A stretch of DNA of 64,000 nt from Puniceicoccaceae bacterium (GCA_018402305.1 JAGYJE010000005.1:1-64000); one strand, 5' to 3'. Numbered from the stretch's first letter, positions 9,419 through 18,307 are shown. Notes: generated by a model from the sequence alone, not told the origin. Program-made: numbers and translations.

Positions 9419-10267
9419 ATGCCTCGTCTGAAGCAGTTTTTGGTAGTCACCGATCTGGACGCCACCTTACTCGATTCTACCTATTCCTGGGCAGCGGCTG
9501 AACCGGCCCTCCGGCAGCTGCGCGCGCAAGGCGTTCCCGTGGTGCTGAACTCGAGCAAGACCCTGGCTGAAATGGAGGCTTTGGCCACCGCCCTGGATTT
9601 GAACAGTCCGATTGTTGCGGAAAACGGTGGCCTCGTCGCACTGCCGCGCGGCAATGGGCACATGCCCGGCTGCTTGTTGGACGACTCCTTGGCGTACTCC
9701 ATCGACATACGGGGTCTGCCCCGCCAGACCCTGCTTCAGGCGGCCCATGCCTTGCGGGTCGGGGAAGGCTATCGTTTCAAAGGGTTTGCCGATTGGTCGA
9801 CTGCAGAGCTGGCCGAGCTGACAGGCCTGTCTGCCAAACAGGCCGAGGCCTCCGGTAACCGGCTTGCGACCGAGCCGATCCTCTGGGAGGATACCGAAGT
9901 CAACCGCCTGCACTTCGCCAAAGCACTCGCCAGGCAGGGTATTCGAATGCTGCGGGGAGGGCATTTCTGGCATCTCATGGGCGATGCCGACAAAGCAGAC
10001 GGCGTCCAGGCAGTTCGTGCTTTTTACGAAGCGAAGGCGCCCGAAACTGCCTGGCAGGTGCTGGCCTTGGGCGACAGTGCCAATGATACCGCTATGCTGG
10101 AGGCTGCCGACATCGCTGTTGTCATACCGCATGCGGAGGGCCCGCGTATCGACCCTAAGGGCGTGCGCGTGGTGCATGCGCCCTATCCAGCCAGCGCTGG
10201 ATGGAATGCAGCAATCTTATCGATTCTAGAAGCGCCCGGCGAACCTGACACGCGCGGCGCTCTTTAA
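9419..10267 (+). CDS. HAD-IIB phosphatase, glucosyl/mannosyl-3-phosphoglycerate phosphatase-like
   Basis: A protein of 282 residues. The ATG at 9419 is preferred over a TTG at 9392 because the fold starts at LKQFLVVTDLDATLL. All HAD motifs are present: I, TDLDATLLDS (nucleophile Asp in DxDxT); II, VVLNSSKT; III, KADGVQAVRAF (Lys); IV, LALGDSANDTAML. The cap region (GYRFKGFADWSTAELAELTG) is characteristic of mannosyl-3-phosphoglycerate phosphatases (MpgP), and the same family includes GpgP. The next gene, 38 bp downstream, carries a glucosyl-3-phosphoglycerate synthase-like domain. The likely product is therefore glucosylglycerate, a compatible solute, formed by removal of phosphate. Whether the sugar is glucose or mannose is inferred from the neighbour. 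Confidence 0.82.
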   Translation: MPRLKQFLVVTDLDATLLDSTYSWAAAEPALRQLRAQGVPVVLNSSKTLAEMEALATALDLNSPIVAENGGLVALPRGNGHMPGCLLDDSLAYSIDIRGLPRQTLLQAAHALRVGEGYRFKGFADWSTAELAELTGLSAKQAEASGNRLATEPILWEDTEVNRLHFAKALARQGIRMLRGGHFWHLMGDADKADGVQAVRAFYEAKAPETAWQVLALGDSANDTAMLEAADIAVVIPHAEGPRIDPKGVRVVHAPYPASAGWNAAILSILEAPGEPDTRGAL

Positions 10268-10304
10268 CTATTTAGCCATTTAACGAAACGAACGACGACT
10301 GATT

Positions 10305-13289
10305 ATGGGGGATTTTCATCAACACGGGCTCATTACCACTCTGCACCAGCTAAATAGCCGGCCGCTGGAAAAACTGGAGGCGGACCTAATGCAGTTTCGC
10401 AAGCATCGACCCATGGCGCTGATTCTGCCCTCGCTTTATTCAGAGCTGCAGATGCCTGCGCTTTCCTCGATTCTCGACGAAATTGCGGAGGTGCCCTACC
10501 TGGACCAAATTGTGGTGGGGCTTGACCGGGCAAAGGAGGCCGAATACCGCCATGCCCTCGAATTCTTCGGAGCGCTGCCCCAGCGGCCCCATGTGCTTTG
10601 GAATGACGGTCCACGCCTGCGCAAAATAGATGCCCTGCTGGCTGAGAAAGGGCTGGCTCCGAAAGAGGCGGGGAAGGGGCGCAATGTCTGGTATCTGTTC
10701 GGCTATGTGCTTGCTTCCGGTAAGGCAAAGGCGGTGGCGCTACACGACTGCGATATTACGACCTATAAACGGGAACTTCTTGCGCGCTTGATTTACCCGG
10801 TGGCCAACCCGTCTTTCAGTTATAAATTCTGTAAGGGTTTCTATGCTCGCGTCGCCAATAATTCGATGAATGGGCGGGTCTGCCGTTTGCTCGTGACACC
10901 CCTCATCCGTGCGCTGAAAAAAGTTTGTGGGCCCAACGACTACCTCGACTACCTCGACAGTTTTCGTTACCCTCTGGCCGGCGAGTTTTCCATGCAGCTC
11001 GACGTCATTGAGGATATCCGCATTCCGTCGGACTGGGGGCTCGAGATGGGGGTCCTTTCCGAAATGCAGCGTAACTATTCGACCAACCAAATCTGCCAGG
11101 TGGATGTCGCGGATGTCTACGACCACAAACACCAGGAGCTCTCGCTCGAGGATCGCACGCGCGGGCTCTCCAAAATGAGCTGCGACATCACCAAATCGCT
11201 CTACCGCAAGATGGCCACGCAGGGGCAGGTTTTTTCGCATGAGCATGTGCGCACGATTAAGGCGGCCTATTACCGAATCGCGCTCGATCTCGTCGATAGC
11301 TATCACAGTGATGCCATGATTAACGGTCTGAAATACGACCGCCATACAGAGGGTGAGGCCGTTGAGGTCTTTGCGGAAAACATTCTCAATGCCGGGGAGG
11401 AATTTCTTGATCCCAGCAGGTCCATGGACGTGCCCTTTATGCCGAGCTGGAAGCGGGTGATTTCGGCGGTCCCTGACATTCTCCACCAGCTTCGGGGGGC
11501 CGTGGAGGAAGACCGCCTTGAATTTGGCTCTGAGGTCCTCATCGGCCCCTCGCGCCATCCGAAGGCCCAGCGTACGCGCGAGCGTGTGAGCTTGCACGTG
11601 AAGGAGATTTATGGAGAGGAGGATGCCGAGGAGATCACCGAGGATCTGATGGAGGCCGCCAATATGTCGGAGCCTACTGCGCCAATCGCTCTGGGAACGA
11701 GCAAGTGGGATCAGTCTGATGCTTTTATAATTACCTATGGAAACTCTATCGTCCGGGAAGGGCGCTCACCGCTGCGCGAACTCAACAGCTTCCTTGTTCG
11801 TGAGCTGAAATCGACCTTCAGTGGTGTTCATATCCTGCCCTTTAATCCCTACAGCTCCGACGATGGCTTTTCGGTGATTGATTACACCGCTGTCGATCCG
11901 GCCCTCGGCTCGTGGGAGGATATTGCTGCGATTGAAAGCGAGTTTACGGTCATGGCTGACCTGGTGATTAATCACTGCTCACGCGAATCGTCTTGGTTTA
12001 AAAACTTTCTCAAAAATAAGGCTCCCGGGCGAGGTTATTTCATTGACGGCCTTGAATTTGAGGATCTGTCGCAGGTCGTCCGCCCACGCAGCACACCGCT
12101 GCTCACTGAAGTCGAAACAGTCGACGGGGTGCGGCAGGTTTGGTGCACCTTCGGTGAGGATCAAATTGACCTGAATTATCGTAACCCCGACGTCCTACTT
12201 GAGATCGTCCGCATCGTCCGTTTCTACATTGAACAGGGTGTCCGCTACTTCCGCTTGGATGCCATTGCCTTTCTTTGGAAGGAATCCGGCACCACCTGCG
12301 TCCACTTGCCAAAGACACACGAGCTCATCAAGCTGCTGCGGCTCGTTATTGAGAGTCTGGAGCCCAGCGCGGTCATTATCACAGAAACCAACGTTCCCAA
12401 CCGTGAAAACCTAAGTTATTTTGGTAATGATAATGAGGCGCATCTCATCTATAATTTTTCGCTGCCTCCTCTCCTTCTCCATGCGGTGCTGAGTGGTGAC
12501 TCCCGCCACCTGAAGACTTGGATGATGTCGATGCCACCCGCCCGACGTGGACGGGCCTATCTTAACTTCATTGCCTCGCACGACGGCATCGGGCTGCGGC
12601 CTGCAGAAGGCCTCCTCTCCGAAAATGAGTTGGACGGTTTGCTCGAGACCATTCGTGATGGCGGTGGAGAGATCTCTATGCGGCGCATGCCAAACGGAGC
12701 TCTCGAACCCTACGAAGCCAATGTTTCCCTCTACAGCGCGATGGAACGGCCGATCGGCCGGGGCGTGGATGGCATGCAGCGGGCCCGCTTTATCTGCGCC
12801 CACACAATCATGCTCGCGATGGAAGGGCTTCCAGCCATTTACATCCACAGTATGCTTGGCACGGAAAATGATCGCGAGGGAATGGCGCGCAGTGGGCGCG
12901 AGCGAAGTATTAACCGCCATCAGTGGCATGCGGACGAACTGGAAGCGGCGCTGGGCGATCCAGACAAACACCACCGGGCGATCTTTGAGGAAATGAAGCG
13001 CCTTATCGAGATCCGACGACAGCAGCCAGCCTTCCACCCGAATGCCACGCAATACACATTGCATTTCTCCAACGCAATCTTCGCCTTCTGGCGGGAGAGC
13101 TTGGATCGAAACCAAAGTATTTTCGCGCTGCACAATGTCTCCGCAGAAAAGCAGACGATTCCCCTCGTGGAGTTGAACCTGATCGCCACGGAGTCCTGGA
13201 GAGACCTGCTCAGTGGGGCCGCCTACACAAATCTGGAGGCCGTCATCGAGTTGGAGCCCTACGGTTGTGCCTGGATCACCAATCAATAG
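10305..13289 (+). CDS. Fusion protein: GT81-like glucosyl-3-phosphoglycerate synthase + GH13_18 phosphorylase
   Basis: A 994-residue protein without a signal peptide, so cytoplasmic. Residues ~35-400 form a GT-A glycosyltransferase like GpgS (GT81): LPSLYSELQMPALSSILDEI, the metal-binding VALHDCDI, YPLAGEFSM and DWGLEMGVLSEM. Residues ~465-990 form a GH13 (alpha/beta)8 domain of the sucrose-phosphorylase subfamily (GH13_18): VHILPFNPYSSDDGFSVIDY, ADLVINHCS, nucleophile Asp652 in YFRLDAIAF, acid/base Glu694 in IITETNVPN, and Asp760 in ASHDGIGLRP. Subfamily members phosphorolyse sucrose, glucosylglycerol or glucosylglycerate. Given the attached synthase and the GpgP-like neighbour, glucosylglycerate phosphorolysis is the best guess. 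One polypeptide would then carry both synthesis and recycling of the solute. Confidence 0.85.
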   Translation: MGDFHQHGLITTLHQLNSRPLEKLEADLMQFRKHRPMALILPSLYSELQMPALSSILDEIAEVPYLDQIVVGLDRAKEAEYRHALEFFGALPQRPHVLWNDGPRLRKIDALLAEKGLAPKEAGKGRNVWYLFGYVLASGKAKAVALHDCDITTYKRELLARLIYPVANPSFSYKFCKGFYARVANNSMNGRVCRLLVTPLIRALKKVCGPNDYLDYLDSFRYPLAGEFSMQLDVIEDIRIPSDWGLEMGVLSEMQRNYSTNQICQVDVADVYDHKHQELSLEDRTRGLSKMSCDITKSLYRKMATQGQVFSHEHVRTIKAAYYRIALDLVDSYHSDAMINGLKYDRHTEGEAVEVFAENILNAGEEFLDPSRSMDVPFMPSWKRVISAVPDILHQLRGAVEEDRLEFGSEVLIGPSRHPKAQRTRERVSLHVKEIYGEEDAEEITEDLMEAANMSEPTAPIALGTSKWDQSDAFIITYGNSIVREGRSPLRELNSFLVRELKSTFSGVHILPFNPYSSDDGFSVIDYTAVDPALGSWEDIAAIESEFTVMADLVINHCSRESSWFKNFLKNKAPGRGYFIDGLEFEDLSQVVRPRSTPLLTEVETVDGVRQVWCTFGEDQIDLNYRNPDVLLEIVRIVRFYIEQGVRYFRLDAIAFLWKESGTTCVHLPKTHELIKLLRLVIESLEPSAVIITETNVPNRENLSYFGNDNEAHLIYNFSLPPLLLHAVLSGDSRHLKTWMMSMPPARRGRAYLNFIASHDGIGLRPAEGLLSENELDGLLETIRDGGGEISMRRMPNGALEPYEANVSLYSAMERPIGRGVDGMQRARFICAHTIMLAMEGLPAIYIHSMLGTENDREGMARSGRERSINRHQWHADELEAALGDPDKHHRAIFEEMKRLIEIRRQQPAFHPNATQYTLHFSNAIFAFWRESLDRNQSIFALHNVSAEKQTIPLVELNLIATESWRDLLSGAAYTNLEAVIELEPYGCAWITNQ

Positions 13290-13297
13290 GCATAAAA

Positions 13298-13324
13298 AAA
13301 AGGCCCCGCCGAGGCGGGGCCTTT
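13298..13324. terminator. Bidirectional intrinsic terminator
   Basis: GGCCCCGCC pairs with GGCGGGGCC around a tiny loop, flanked by A-run and T-run (AAAA...CCTTT). It lies 9 bp after the fusion gene and about 100 bp after rpmB on the other strand, so it could serve both. Confidence 0.85.
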
Positions 13325-13350
13325 AAACTATTTAAATGACCAGCGGATTT

Positions 13351-13424
13351 GCTCAGTGGCTCAGTGGCTCAGTGGCTCGTCGGCTTGTTGGTCGGTCGGT
13401 TGTTTGGCCAGTTTGGCCAGTTTG
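13351..13424. repeat. Short tandem repeats between convergent genes
   Basis: Three copies of the 8-mer GCTCAGTG, then short GGTC iterations, then two copies of TTTGGCCAG, all within 74 bp downstream of rpmB. They look like slippage products with no coding content. Confidence 0.7.
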
Positions 13425-13426
13425 AT

Positions 13427-13657
13427 TTAAGCCTTGGTGACCTTGCCGGCCTTGATCGCCTTTACGGAGACCCAAAGGCGTTTCACTTGTCCGCTCGGCA
13501 GTTTAACCCGAATACGCTGCACATTCGGCCTGAACTTCCGGCGGGTGTTCTTAACGAGAGACGTGCCGATACCACCACTCTTCTTAGTGAGACCTTTACG
13601 GATGATGCGGCCGCCTTTGACGGGCCGTTTTCCAGTGATTGCGCAAATTCGTGCCAT
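13427..13657 (-). CDS. rpmB: 50S ribosomal protein bL28
   Basis: A 76-residue basic protein of normal family length, starting MARICAITGKRP and containing KNTRRKFRPNVQRIRVKLP and GQVKRLWVSVKAIKAGKVTK, the bL28 signature. It belongs to the large ribosomal subunit. It has no CxxC zinc pair, so it is the zinc-free form. It stands alone here, without rpmG or radC beside it. Confidence 0.96.
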   Translation of the reverse strand: MARICAITGKRPVKGGRIIRKGLTKKSGGIGTSLVKNTRRKFRPNVQRIRVKLPSGQVKRLWVSVKAIKAGKVTKA

Positions 13658-13805
13658 GTGGGTTCCTTGATTTGTAAATTAAAGACGGGAAAGTATGGCT
13701 TGGGGCCGAGCAAGCAAGCGTTTTTTCGGGAAATTTTCATATGCCTTTCCTGTGTGGCGGGTTTTTAGGTTCCGAGGGTCGGGGTGGTGACCTTCGCTTG
13801 TTTCT

Positions 13806-14019
13806 TCATTGGTTCCTCACGATTTCAAAGCTACCATAGAGCGGAAAAGGTCCATTGCTCACCACATCGAGTTCGCCGGTGAAAACTCCGGTCCCATCTG
13901 CTCTGAAATCCAGACTGAAGTAGAAAATATTTTGAAAACCTTCTAAGGCTAAGCCAAGAAATCCTCGCTCAATCTGCGGGGTCCATAAGTAGGCCAAGAT
14001 AGTTCCGGGATTTCCATTA
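13806..14019 (-). pseudogene. Out-of-frame tail of the cyclophilin gene
   Basis: Directly downstream of the cyclophilin stop, the +1 frame stays open for about 70 codons and has the look of a real beta-rich domain (GTILAYLWTPQIERGFLGLA, FYFSLDFRADGTGVFTGELD, PLYGSFEIVRNQ). Related verrucomicrobial cyclophilins carry such C-terminal extensions (from memory). The piece probably belonged to the same protein before a one-base shift near 14,020, or it results from a sequencing error. Confidence 0.5.
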
Positions 14020-14604
14020 TCCAATACGTAGGATCTCGACTGAGTGCATCTGCACCGTGCCTCCGGGTAGCGCTCCGATAGCCTCAACGACCGCCATTCC
14101 CTCCACGACCCTGCCGAAAACAGAGTGCTTTCGGTCCAAAAACGGGGCAGCACCCAGAGTGATAAAAAACTGACTGCCGTTCGTATCGCCGCCAGAGTTT
14201 GCCATCGAAAGCACACCCGCGGCATCGTGGAACAAATCCGGGTGGAACTCGTCGGAAATTTTATAACCGGGGTCGCCCGAAAGAGTGTTACTGGGGGAGC
14301 CCATTTGGATGACAAAGCCAGGTTCCGCTCGGGGGATGCGCAAGCCATCATAAAATGGAGTCGTCTCAACCGCTCCGGTATTGAAATTAACCCAAGCCTG
14401 AGAGCCCTCCGCCAAACCCACAAAATTGGCTACGGTCATCGGGACTTTATCAAAATGCAGTTGAGCGTAGAAAGTGCCTTCCGATGAATTGAACCGGGCA
14501 TACAATCCGTCTGCTGTTGGGGCCGCCATCAACTGTGGAGACGTCGACGAAAGAGTGAAAAACAAACTGACGAAACTCAGAAGAATTTGACACCGGCATC
14601 GCAT
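14017..14604 (-). CDS. Exported peptidyl-prolyl cis-trans isomerase (cyclophilin type)
   Basis: The start at 14,604 (MRCRCQILLSFVSLFFTL) gives a signal peptide; a longer frame to 14,670 adds unrelated residues. The mature domain has the cyclophilin core: FYAQLHFDKVPMTVANFVGL, TPFYDGLRIPRAEPGFVIQ, GVLSMANSGGDTNGSQFFIT and HSVFGRVVEGMAVVEAI. It should catalyse proline isomerisation in the periplasm. The stop after VEILRIG matches the end of the catalytic domain, so the enzyme could be active even though the downstream extension is out of frame. Confidence 0.88.
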   Translation of the reverse strand: MRCRCQILLSFVSLFFTLSSTSPQLMAAPTADGLYARFNSSEGTFYAQLHFDKVPMTVANFVGLAEGSQAWVNFNTGAVETTPFYDGLRIPRAEPGFVIQMGSPSNTLSGDPGYKISDEFHPDLFHDAAGVLSMANSGGDTNGSQFFITLGAAPFLDRKHSVFGRVVEGMAVVEAIGALPGGTVQMHSVEILRIG

Positions 14605-14774
14605 AAACAACAGTGGTGCTGAATTAGCAGAAATTAAGCTGTCAACGGCCTTTATGGGATTAAGTGTCATGACTTGTAGCTGAGGAATTTTCCGACACCC
14701 ACCACGTTCAGTAAAGCCAAAAGGCGACCCTCCGCTCTTGACGCGGGTTGGAGCGGATCGATCTGGGTAGCCGC

Positions 14775-15539
14775 CTAAACCACAGCGTGGACCGCGGTCT
14801 GGATGGCGGCTTCCTGGAGGTTTGTAAGTTCGGCGATGCCTTTGCTGCCGAGGTCGAGGAGGGTATTCATTTCCTGGCGGGTGAAGGTGGCTTCCTCTCC
14901 GGAGCTTTGGATTTCGACGTAGCGGCCGGTGCCGGTCATGACGAGGTTGGCATCGACGGTGGCGGCTTTGTCCTCAAGGTAGTTAAGGTCGAGCACGGGT
15001 ACGTCTTGATAGACGCCCACGGAGACGGCAGCGATGGAGTCGTTAAACGGGTTTTCGGCCAGCTTGCCGGCGGCGAGCAGTTTGCGCACGGCGATTTGCG
15101 CGGCGACGTAGGCACCGGTGATGGAGGCGGTGCGGGTGCCGCCGTCGGCCTGGAGGACATCGCAATCGATCCAGAGGGTCTTGCCGGTGAGTTTTTTCAG
15201 GTCGAAGACGGCGCGCAGGGAGCGGCCGATGAGGCGCTGGATCTCGATGGTGCGGCCGTCCGCTTTACCGCGGCTGATATCGCGCTGTTTGCGCTCCAGC
15301 GTGCTGTAGGGGAGCATGGAGTATTCAGCGGTCATCCAGCCGCCTTCCACCTTTTGAGCGCGCATCCAGCCGGGCACCCGCTCGTCAACGGCGGCGGCGC
15401 AGATGACGCGGGTTTCCCCGAAGCTCACCAGCACGGAGCCGAGGGCATGGGGGGCGATTCCGGTTTCGAAGCGGACCTTGCGAAGTTGATCGGTGGCGCG
15501 TCCATCGGGACGGGTGAAGGTTGTCTCTCTTTCTGGCAT
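14775..15539 (-). CDS. rph: Ribonuclease PH
   Basis: Starting at MPERETTFTRPDGR gives 254 residues, close to the usual length; an upstream frame of 13 more codons is not needed. Family sequences: TRPDGRATDQLRKVRFETG, SVLVSFGETRVICAA, YSMLPYSTLERKQRD, RTIEIQRLIGRSLRA, LWIDCDVLQADGGTRTASIT and LDLNYLEDKAATVDANLVMT. The Arg pair that binds phosphate (RLIGRSLR) and the catalytic Asp region (DLNYLEDK) are present. It trims tRNA 3' ends phosphorolytically in the cytoplasm. Confidence 0.95.
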   Translation of the reverse strand: MPERETTFTRPDGRATDQLRKVRFETGIAPHALGSVLVSFGETRVICAAAVDERVPGWMRAQKVEGGWMTAEYSMLPYSTLERKQRDISRGKADGRTIEIQRLIGRSLRAVFDLKKLTGKTLWIDCDVLQADGGTRTASITGAYVAAQIAVRKLLAAGKLAENPFNDSIAAVSVGVYQDVPVLDLNYLEDKAATVDANLVMTGTGRYVEIQSSGEEATFTRQEMNTLLDLGSKGIAELTNLQEAAIQTAVHAVV

Positions 15540-15741
15540 GCGCGGATACAGTCGGACTTCAGGCCGTCTGACAATCACGAAGCGGGTCTTTTTTCAAGGC
15601 GGTGCGGCGCTTTTGTGAAGTTGGGTGAAAGGGAGCTTCGGAATGGAAGATGGACCGTTAGTCAAGCGGCGCGGCCGCGGACGCGCGATGCACAAATGAA
15701 TTTGAGGATTCCGGCTTGCCGATTCGGGACGATGGCCCATT

Positions 15742-16692
15742 GTGCCGACTATGTCTGCAGTCAATAACCCGTTCACCTCAAAGAAGCGCTGGATCAGTAG
15801 CGCCGCGATCAGCATGGTTTTTTTCGCCGCCTATTTTGTGCTTCGGGCACTACCGGATGCGCAGTGCGGCTTTTTACTCTACGAAGAAATCGTCAATGAG
15901 AACGGTGAAGTGGAGCTCTGTGCGACCAACCACGCCGGCTTTCTCGATCTGACGCGCCTGAAGTACCCGATTGAGGCCACGCTGGAAACGGAGGAACCGC
16001 TGCAATCGGGGCGGCTTTCAAACGTCAGTCTGGAGCTTAAGACGAAGGGAGGCATGACCATTGCGCCGCACGAACTGGCGGTTACGCATACGGAAAAAAT
16101 GCACCTCATGGTGATCGATCCCTCGCTGGAGGACTACCATCACCTGCACCCCGAGCCGGATGGGATCGATGGCCGCTACCGCTTCGACTTTGAGCCAAAA
16201 CGCGCGGGCGATTACACCGTGTTTACTGAGATTGTCCCGGTGCGGAGTCGGCGGCAGGCCATCGCGGTCTCGCAGATGGAGGTGCCGGGCGCTCCGGACG
16301 AGCTGCGTTTTAAACGCTCTACGAAGAGTGTGGTCGATGGAATGCACTTTGAACTAAAGGGGGTGCCGGAGACGCTGCGGACCGGTCGGGATTACCGCTT
16401 GGAGCTCTATGTCAAAGACGGCACGGGAGCACCCGCCGAATTGGAGTTGGTGATGGGGGCGAAGGGGCACATGGTGGCCTTCGATGCCGGGCGGAAGGGC
16501 TTTGCCCACATGCATCCCATCGATACAATTGTAGCCGCGCGGACGGCCGGTCTCTCGCTCGGTGCCGAGCCGGACGACTCGTTGGACTTCATGTTCAACG
16601 TGCCGAATCCGGGTTGGTATCGCCTGTTTGCGCAGATTCAGATAAACGGCGAAGCGGTCTTCGGGCGCTTTGACGTCAAAGTAGAGGGCTAG
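15742..16692 (+). CDS. Membrane-anchored protein with YtkA/FixH-like beta domains, His/Met rich
   Basis: A 316-residue protein with one N-terminal helix (ISMVFFAAYFVLRALPD) and an extracytoplasmic part of two Ig-like repeats. The first contains HTEKMHLMVIDPSLEDYHHLHPEP, the second GAKGHMVAFDAGRKGFAHMHP. The paired 'HxMxVI..DYxHxHP' arrangement resembles YtkA-like or FixH-like domains and soluble copper-handling proteins, where the His/Met clusters bind metal. No partner genes for copper or cytochrome oxidase are adjacent. Metal binding is an inference; the true role is unknown. Confidence 0.55.
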   Translation: MPTMSAVNNPFTSKKRWISSAAISMVFFAAYFVLRALPDAQCGFLLYEEIVNENGEVELCATNHAGFLDLTRLKYPIEATLETEEPLQSGRLSNVSLELKTKGGMTIAPHELAVTHTEKMHLMVIDPSLEDYHHLHPEPDGIDGRYRFDFEPKRAGDYTVFTEIVPVRSRRQAIAVSQMEVPGAPDELRFKRSTKSVVDGMHFELKGVPETLRTGRDYRLELYVKDGTGAPAELELVMGAKGHMVAFDAGRKGFAHMHPIDTIVAARTAGLSLGAEPDDSLDFMFNVPNPGWYRLFAQIQINGEAVFGRFDVKVEG

Positions 16693-16711
16693 CGCGAAAG
16701 AGGATTCAGGT

Positions 16712-17260
16712 ATGGAGGATTTGGAAAGCTTTAAAGAAGCCCGACTGAAGATGGACCCGACAGCTCGCAAGTTGAGCAGTGGTCAGTGGCAGCAGGCCTA
16801 CGAGGCCCACCTGCGGGCTAAAGAGCGCGTGCATGGTGGGCGCCGTGAGCGTTCAGACGGGGCAAGCGCGTCGAAAGAAGCGCGCGGCCACTCAGGTGTC
16901 AGACCGCGTCGCGGGGCGTCTGGTCGGGTGGGAGGGGGCCTCGGTCCGCTACGGCGGCAAGTGCGTGAGCAAACCGGCTACGCAGACCTCCGGCTCGTTG
17001 TTGACCTTTTGGCTTGGGTAGCGATTGCCCTTGTTGTGCTGAAGGCGCTCGTGCCGCTCTTTTTTAATTCACCGATCCCGGTTTCGCTGCTTGCCCTGCT
17101 CAATGCGCTGATTGGAGTGATCGCCGTGATCGCCGGGCGGTTGCTGGTGCACATGCTAATTGATATTCCGGACATCGCGCTCTATCGCCTGGAGCATAGG
17201 GCTGAGCCTGATTTCGGAAATGCAGAGGAGGCCTTCGAGGCTACCAGAGAGGCCAAATGA
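16712..17260 (+). CDS. Hypothetical protein with two C-terminal transmembrane helices
   Basis: A 182-residue protein with a charged, Arg/Gly-rich N-terminal half (REARGHSGVRPRRGASGR-like) and two hydrophobic helices (LLAWVAIALVVLKALVPLFF and LLALLNALIGVIAVIAGRLL). A short acidic tail follows. It begins 20 bp after the preceding gene and probably shares its transcript. No family is recognised. Confidence 0.65.
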   Translation: MEDLESFKEARLKMDPTARKLSSGQWQQAYEAHLRAKERVHGGRRERSDGASASKEARGHSGVRPRRGASGRVGGGLGPLRRQVREQTGYADLRLVVDLLAWVAIALVVLKALVPLFFNSPIPVSLLALLNALIGVIAVIAGRLLVHMLIDIPDIALYRLEHRAEPDFGNAEEAFEATREAK

Positions 17261-17315
17261 GGATTGGCTTTGAAAAGACTCGCCTTGAAAGAATCTGCTT
17301 TCACCGTCTCCGCGT

Positions 17316-18125
17316 ATGAATCGAATTGAAAAAGCCTTTGCCTGTGCACGTGAAGCCAACCGTGCCGCCTTTGTCGGCTATCTCTGTGCGGGGGACCCCG
17401 ACTTTGAGAGCTCGCTGGAAGCCTGTCGGGCGGTTATCGAAACGGGCGTGGACATTCTCGAACTCGGCGTGCCGTTCTCCGACCCGCTCGCTGACGGCCT
17501 GACGAATCAACTTGCCGCGCAGCGGGCCATCGAAGGTGGGGCGAACAGCGAGCGCGTGCTCGACCTCGTGCGGGCGGTGCGGGCCTTCAGTGAGGTGCCG
17601 ATCGTCTTTTATACCTACTATAATCTCGTCTTCGCCCAAGGCAGCGAGGCCTATGCCGAAAATGCGAAAGCGGCCGGAGTCGATGGTATTCTGACGCTTG
17701 ATTTGCCCCCCGAGGAGGCGGCAGCGCATCTGCAGGCCTGCGCCCGGCATGGCCTGAAAACGGTGTTCATCGTCGCGCCAACCACGCCGGAGAGTCGCCT
17801 TGAAATCATCTGCCGAGCCACCACCGGCTTCGTTTACTACGTCTCCCGCGAGGGTGTGACCGGGGAGCAGGCCTCCATGTCTGAGGGCATTCAGCGCAAT
17901 GTCGAAGCGATCAAAGGGCATACCGATTTACCGGTCGTCGTGGGCTTCGGCATCTCCAACGCTGGTCATGTGCAAACCGTAGCCCAGGCTGCTGACGGCG
18001 TCGTGGTGGGCAGCGCAATCGTCAACTGCATCGCAGAGAATCCGGATGATCCCGCAGCGATCTCCGCAGCGCTTCGTAAGAAGATGACGTCGCTGCTGGA
18101 AGGCAACGCGCTGGGGAAGGGCTGA
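17316..18125 (+). CDS. trpA: Tryptophan synthase alpha chain
   Basis: A protein of 269 residues, the usual length. It cleaves indole-3-glycerol phosphate to indole and glyceraldehyde-3-phosphate. The catalytic Glu49 and Asp60 sit in DILELGVPFSDPLADG at the same numbering as the well-studied enterobacterial enzyme. FVYYVSREGVTGEQ, the phosphate-binding VVGFGISN and DGVVVGSAIV are also present. No trpB or other trp gene lies next to it, so the pathway is split in this genome. Confidence 0.96.
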   Translation: MNRIEKAFACAREANRAAFVGYLCAGDPDFESSLEACRAVIETGVDILELGVPFSDPLADGLTNQLAAQRAIEGGANSERVLDLVRAVRAFSEVPIVFYTYYNLVFAQGSEAYAENAKAAGVDGILTLDLPPEEAAAHLQACARHGLKTVFIVAPTTPESRLEIICRATTGFVYYVSREGVTGEQASMSEGIQRNVEAIKGHTDLPVVVGFGISNAGHVQTVAQAADGVVVGSAIVNCIAENPDDPAAISAALRKKMTSLLEGNALGKG

Positions 18126-18197
18126 CGGGTGCGAAACCAAGCTTCTTCCCCTCGGGGGAAGGAGGCTGGTATTTTGGAGAGCAGGTTAATGAGCCAC

Positions 18198-18307
18198 ACT
18201 GGGAGCGGCTGCTTCAGCTGCCGCAGGGTGCTTGGTGAGTTTAAACAAGTATCTGCCGACTACGAACTACTGGACACGAGTCGGCAGCTGAAGCAGCCGT
18301 TCCCAGT
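18198..18307. repeat. 110-bp element with 26-bp inverted ends
   Basis: The arm at 18,198-18,223 (starts ACTGGGAGCGGCTGCTTCAG) is the reverse complement of 18,282-18,307 with one mismatch. The 58 bp between them contain no gene. It sits between the convergent trpA and hemE genes. It could be a palindromic intergenic repeat or a bidirectional terminator, though there is no T-run beside it. Confidence 0.75.
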
